Below are positions 62,251 to 64,000 of a DNA stretch of 64,000 bases, piece by piece (within the stretch, counting starts at the first letter, position 1; the number at the start of each line of letters is the position of its first letter). Under the pieces are notes generated by a model, which saw only the letters and a program-made list of their open reading frames with translations, was not told the origin of the DNA and did no database searches. The position numbers were made by a program, and so were the translations under genes. Source of the stretch: BOG-908 sp964242115 (GTDB lineage Bacteria; Pseudomonadota; Alphaproteobacteria; Acetobacterales; Acetobacteraceae); NCBI GenBank assembly GCA_964242115.1, contig CAXSZX010000021.1, positions 19,110 to 83,109 of the forward strand, read 5' to 3'.

Positions 62251-63192
62251 TTACTGCGCCAGCGCCCTCCGCCCGCCTCTGCGCAGCATCCGCCGGAACC
62301 CGGCGGCCTGCTGCTGCCACCAGCTACCCGTCGCCATTGCCTCCTCCGCCGAGGGGTCCCCCGTGCGTGCATACTCCCGCGCAAAATCGGCCGAGCCGAA
62401 CATCATGTCCCAGAACGGGAAAATCGCGCCGTAATTGCAGCTACGTTGCCCCGCCGCGCGCACGCCGTGATGGGCGCGGTGGAAGCGCGGCGAGATCAGC
62501 AGCCTGTCGCCCAGCCGGCCGAAGCTGACGCGCGCGTTGGCGTGGCTCATGCTTTCCAGCAGGCGCAGCAGCAGGATGATCAGCGGAAACTGCATCGGCG
62601 GGATGCCGATGAGCAGGCCCAGCACCATGAACCAGACGAACGCGATGACGTCGTCGAGCACGTGGTTGCGGTCGTCCGACCAGAAGGTCATCTGGCGCTG
62701 CGCATGGTGCACCGAGTGGATGGCGTACCACCAACGGAAATTGTGGCTGAGGCGGTGGCGCCAGTAGTCGGCGCAGTCCAGCACCAGCACGTAGATGACA
62801 AAGGTGATCCACTGGTGGCCGAGCAGGATGGGGCATACGCCCTCCAGCGTCGGCGGCACGTAGCCACGGTCGGTCAGCGAGCCGGACAGCCAGACCTGCG
62901 CCTGGTAGAACGCCACGAAGGTGACCAGCGGCATCACGCCGATGCGCGAGAGCAGGGTGTAGAAGATGTCCACCGTGACCGCTTTCTGGTCCGGCCAGCG
63001 CTCCAACCGAGCGAAGCGCTCCATCGGCCAGCAGATCGCCAACATCAGCCCGACCTGGGCCACGCCGTAGAGGGCGAACAGCACCCAGCCGTAGGCAACG
63101 TCCTCCCACTGCATCATGTCGAACCGGTAGAGCAGCGGCACCACTGTGGTCTCGGAAAGCCAGCCGGCGGCAGAGGCGAAGGGATCGAGCAT
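62251..63192 (-). CDS. Fatty acid hydroxylase / sterol desaturase superfamily membrane protein
   Basis: A 313-residue integral membrane di-iron enzyme. Three histidine clusters are in place: HRLSH at 146-150, HSVHH at 159-163 and HRAHH at 238-242. They lie between four membrane segments (about 38-55, 77-100, 117-138 and 180-212). The superfamily hydroxylates or desaturates lipid chains, sterols and carotenoids; the substrate is not indicated by the context. The open frame extends upstream through a repeat element. The ATG at 63192 gives a normal N-terminus. It is divergent from the response regulator gene. Confidence 0.88.
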   Translation of the reverse strand: MLDPFASAAGWLSETTVVPLLYRFDMMQWEDVAYGWVLFALYGVAQVGLMLAICWPMERFARLERWPDQKAVTVDIFYTLLSRIGVMPLVTFVAFYQAQVWLSGSLTDRGYVPPTLEGVCPILLGHQWITFVIYVLVLDCADYWRHRLSHNFRWWYAIHSVHHAQRQMTFWSDDRNHVLDDVIAFVWFMVLGLLIGIPPMQFPLIILLLRLLESMSHANARVSFGRLGDRLLISPRFHRAHHGVRAAGQRSCNYGAIFPFWDMMFGSADFAREYARTGDPSAEEAMATGSWWQQQAAGFRRMLRRGGRRALAQ

Positions 63193-63233
63193 CGTGAGGC
63201 GCTTGTAGCACCTAGCCGCGCGAGCGAGAAAGA

Positions 63234-63360
63234 AAAGCAAGGCCTTCTTATCTGAAGAAAAAAAGCAGAAGGCTTTTGGTCCTGCTGGCGCGGCGTGTCC
63301 CTCATCGTGCACTCCAGGGAATAAAAGTTTTTTGGTTTTCAAAAAACAACCGCTCGCCTT
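63234..63360. repeat. Intergenic repeat copy 27 (complete, right arm shortened)
   Basis: Left arm CCTTCTTATCTGAAGAAAAAAAG, right arm TTTTTTGGTTTTCAAAAAACAACCG (a shorter, self-paired version). Centre GCTGGCGCGGCGTGTCCC of the forward type, ending CTCCAGGGAAT. Divergent gap. Confidence 0.88.
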
Positions 63361-63466
63361 GCGTGCCGCCACATGTTGCCGGCCCGGGCAGGACTATTGT
63401 GTTCCGGACGCTGTCCCGGCATCTGGGTCCGATGGAGTGCAACGCGCAGCGGACCCGTCTGCCGAG

Positions 63467-63832
63467 ATGAGCGGCCAACGCATCCTGGTGGTCGAGGACG
63501 ATTTCCTGATCCGGATGACGCTGACCGAGTCGCTGGAGAGCGAGGGGTTCGTCGTCATCGAGGCTGACAGCGGGGAGGCTGCGTTGGTGCAGCTCCGCGC
63601 CGACCCTACGATCAGTCTGTTGCTGACCGACATGCAGCTCTCCGGCAGCCTGGACGGCCGGGCTTTGGCCGAGGCGGTACGGGCGGAGAACCTGATCCTG
63701 CCGATCATCTACATGACTGGCCGGCCGGACCGGGTAGGTCCGGTGGACCCGGCGCGCGAGCTGGTGATCGGCAAGCCATACTTGCCGTCGGAGATCTGCG
63801 CGGCCGCCCGCGCCATGCTCGCCAGGACCTGA
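63467..63832 (+). CDS. Single-domain response regulator
   Basis: A 121-residue stand-alone receiver domain. The acidic pair is D11/D12 (after ILVVE), the phosphoacceptor D55 in LLLTDMQLSGSLDG, and the conserved Lys in VIGKPYLPSE. There is no output domain, so it acts by protein contact, as a phosphate sink or by modulating a kinase; the hybrid kinase at 9.4-11.7 kb is one possible partner but the link is speculative. The ATG at 63467 gives the standard N-terminus MSGQRILVVEDD. The longer frame upstream runs through a repeat element and is not used. Confidence 0.88.
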   Translation: MSGQRILVVEDDFLIRMTLTESLESEGFVVIEADSGEAALVQLRADPTISLLLTDMQLSGSLDGRALAEAVRAENLILPIIYMTGRPDRVGPVDPARELVIGKPYLPSEICAAARAMLART

Positions 63833-63857
63833 ATTCCCGGCGAGCACGGCGTGTGCG

Positions 63858-64000
63858 TCAGTGCTGTTCCGGCTTCTTCTCCGGGCGGGCGGGCGCTGCC
63901 GGCCGGGGCGCTGGTGCCGGCCGGGGCGGCTCGGCGCGCGGCGGGGCAGGGCGCGGTGCCTCGGCGCGTGGTGCGGGCGCAGACCGCGGCGCTTCCGCCC
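63858..64000 (-). CDS. C-terminal Pro/Ala/Arg-rich tail of a gene cut by the right edge
   Basis: Reading the minus strand from the edge, an open frame of 46 full codons ends at a TGA (63860-63858). The protein is almost entirely Pro, Ala and Arg in short tandem units (APRAEAPRP, APPRAEPPRP, APAPRPAAPARP) and ends PEKKPEQH. Such tails occur on envelope or nucleic-acid-binding proteins, but the function cannot be told from the tail. It lies 25 bp from the convergent response regulator stop. Confidence 0.6.
   Translation of the reverse strand, partial: AEAPRSAPAPRAEAPRPAPPRAEPPRPAPAPRPAAPARPEKKPEQH

Overview
The window is a chromosomal segment of a high-GC alphaproteobacterium. The best guess is Rhodospirillales/Acetobacteraceae. 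This rests on the five-gene F1 operon without F0 genes (atpHAGDC order), hisZ next to purA, a priA-DUF484 pair, Sec-exported DUF4142 and DUF1302 proteins, and codon positions saturated with G/C. No rRNA, tRNA, transposase, integrase or CRISPR array was seen. Family assignments come from reading motifs; no database search was run.

Layout. 1-11.7 kb: the start of an exopolysaccharide sugar transferase, a tandem MdtBC-like RND efflux pair without its adaptor, an aldo/keto reductase, a GFA-type zinc protein and a hybrid histidine kinase. 12-25.5 kb: mostly housekeeping metabolism: aroA-cmk (overlapping), a bifunctional beta-oxidation enzyme, a degenerate protein-kinase-like protein coupled to a small membrane protein, purA, hisZ, a decayed VOC-family pseudogene, sseA-metC (overlapping) and a NUDIX hydrolase. 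25.6-33.9 kb: an XRE regulator divergent from an AI-2E transporter and a TonB-like protein, kdpDE without kdpFABC, a small unknown protein behind a CRP-like site, and a ferritin-like di-iron protein. 34.1-41.4 kb: the F1 ATP synthase operon, interrupted between atpG and atpD by an AT-rich two-gene cassette. The cassette encodes an AAA15-type ATPase and an RloB-family protein, the pairing known as RloAB/AbiL-type phage defence. 41.7-47.8 kb: a membrane protein, a GAF-GGDEF-EAL protein, priA, DUF484 and a 40-residue acidic peptide. 48-53.7 kb: a DUF1302 / YCF48-like / MMPL-type RND export cassette. 53.8-64 kb: RlmM-like methyltransferase, DUF423, proline iminopeptidase, DUF4142, amidase, TonB-dependent receptor, fatty acid hydroxylase, a single-domain response regulator and the Pro/Ala-rich tail of one more gene.

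The most unusual structure in the window is a family of about 130-bp intergenic elements found by eye in 27 intergenic gaps (about one per 2.4 kb). Each complete copy has two long complementary arms running from GCAAG to CTTGC. Each arm is itself a hairpin built from a T-run and an A-run, and the centre carries a GC-rich GCTGTCGCG motif. The arms show compensatory base changes in the stems. The centre comes in at least three types, some with a direction. The elements sit flush against stop codons, and in one case supply the last codons and stop of a gene. They occur in convergent, divergent and tandem gaps alike, but are absent from 33.1 to 41.5 kb, the stretch with the ATP synthase operon and the inserted defence cassette.
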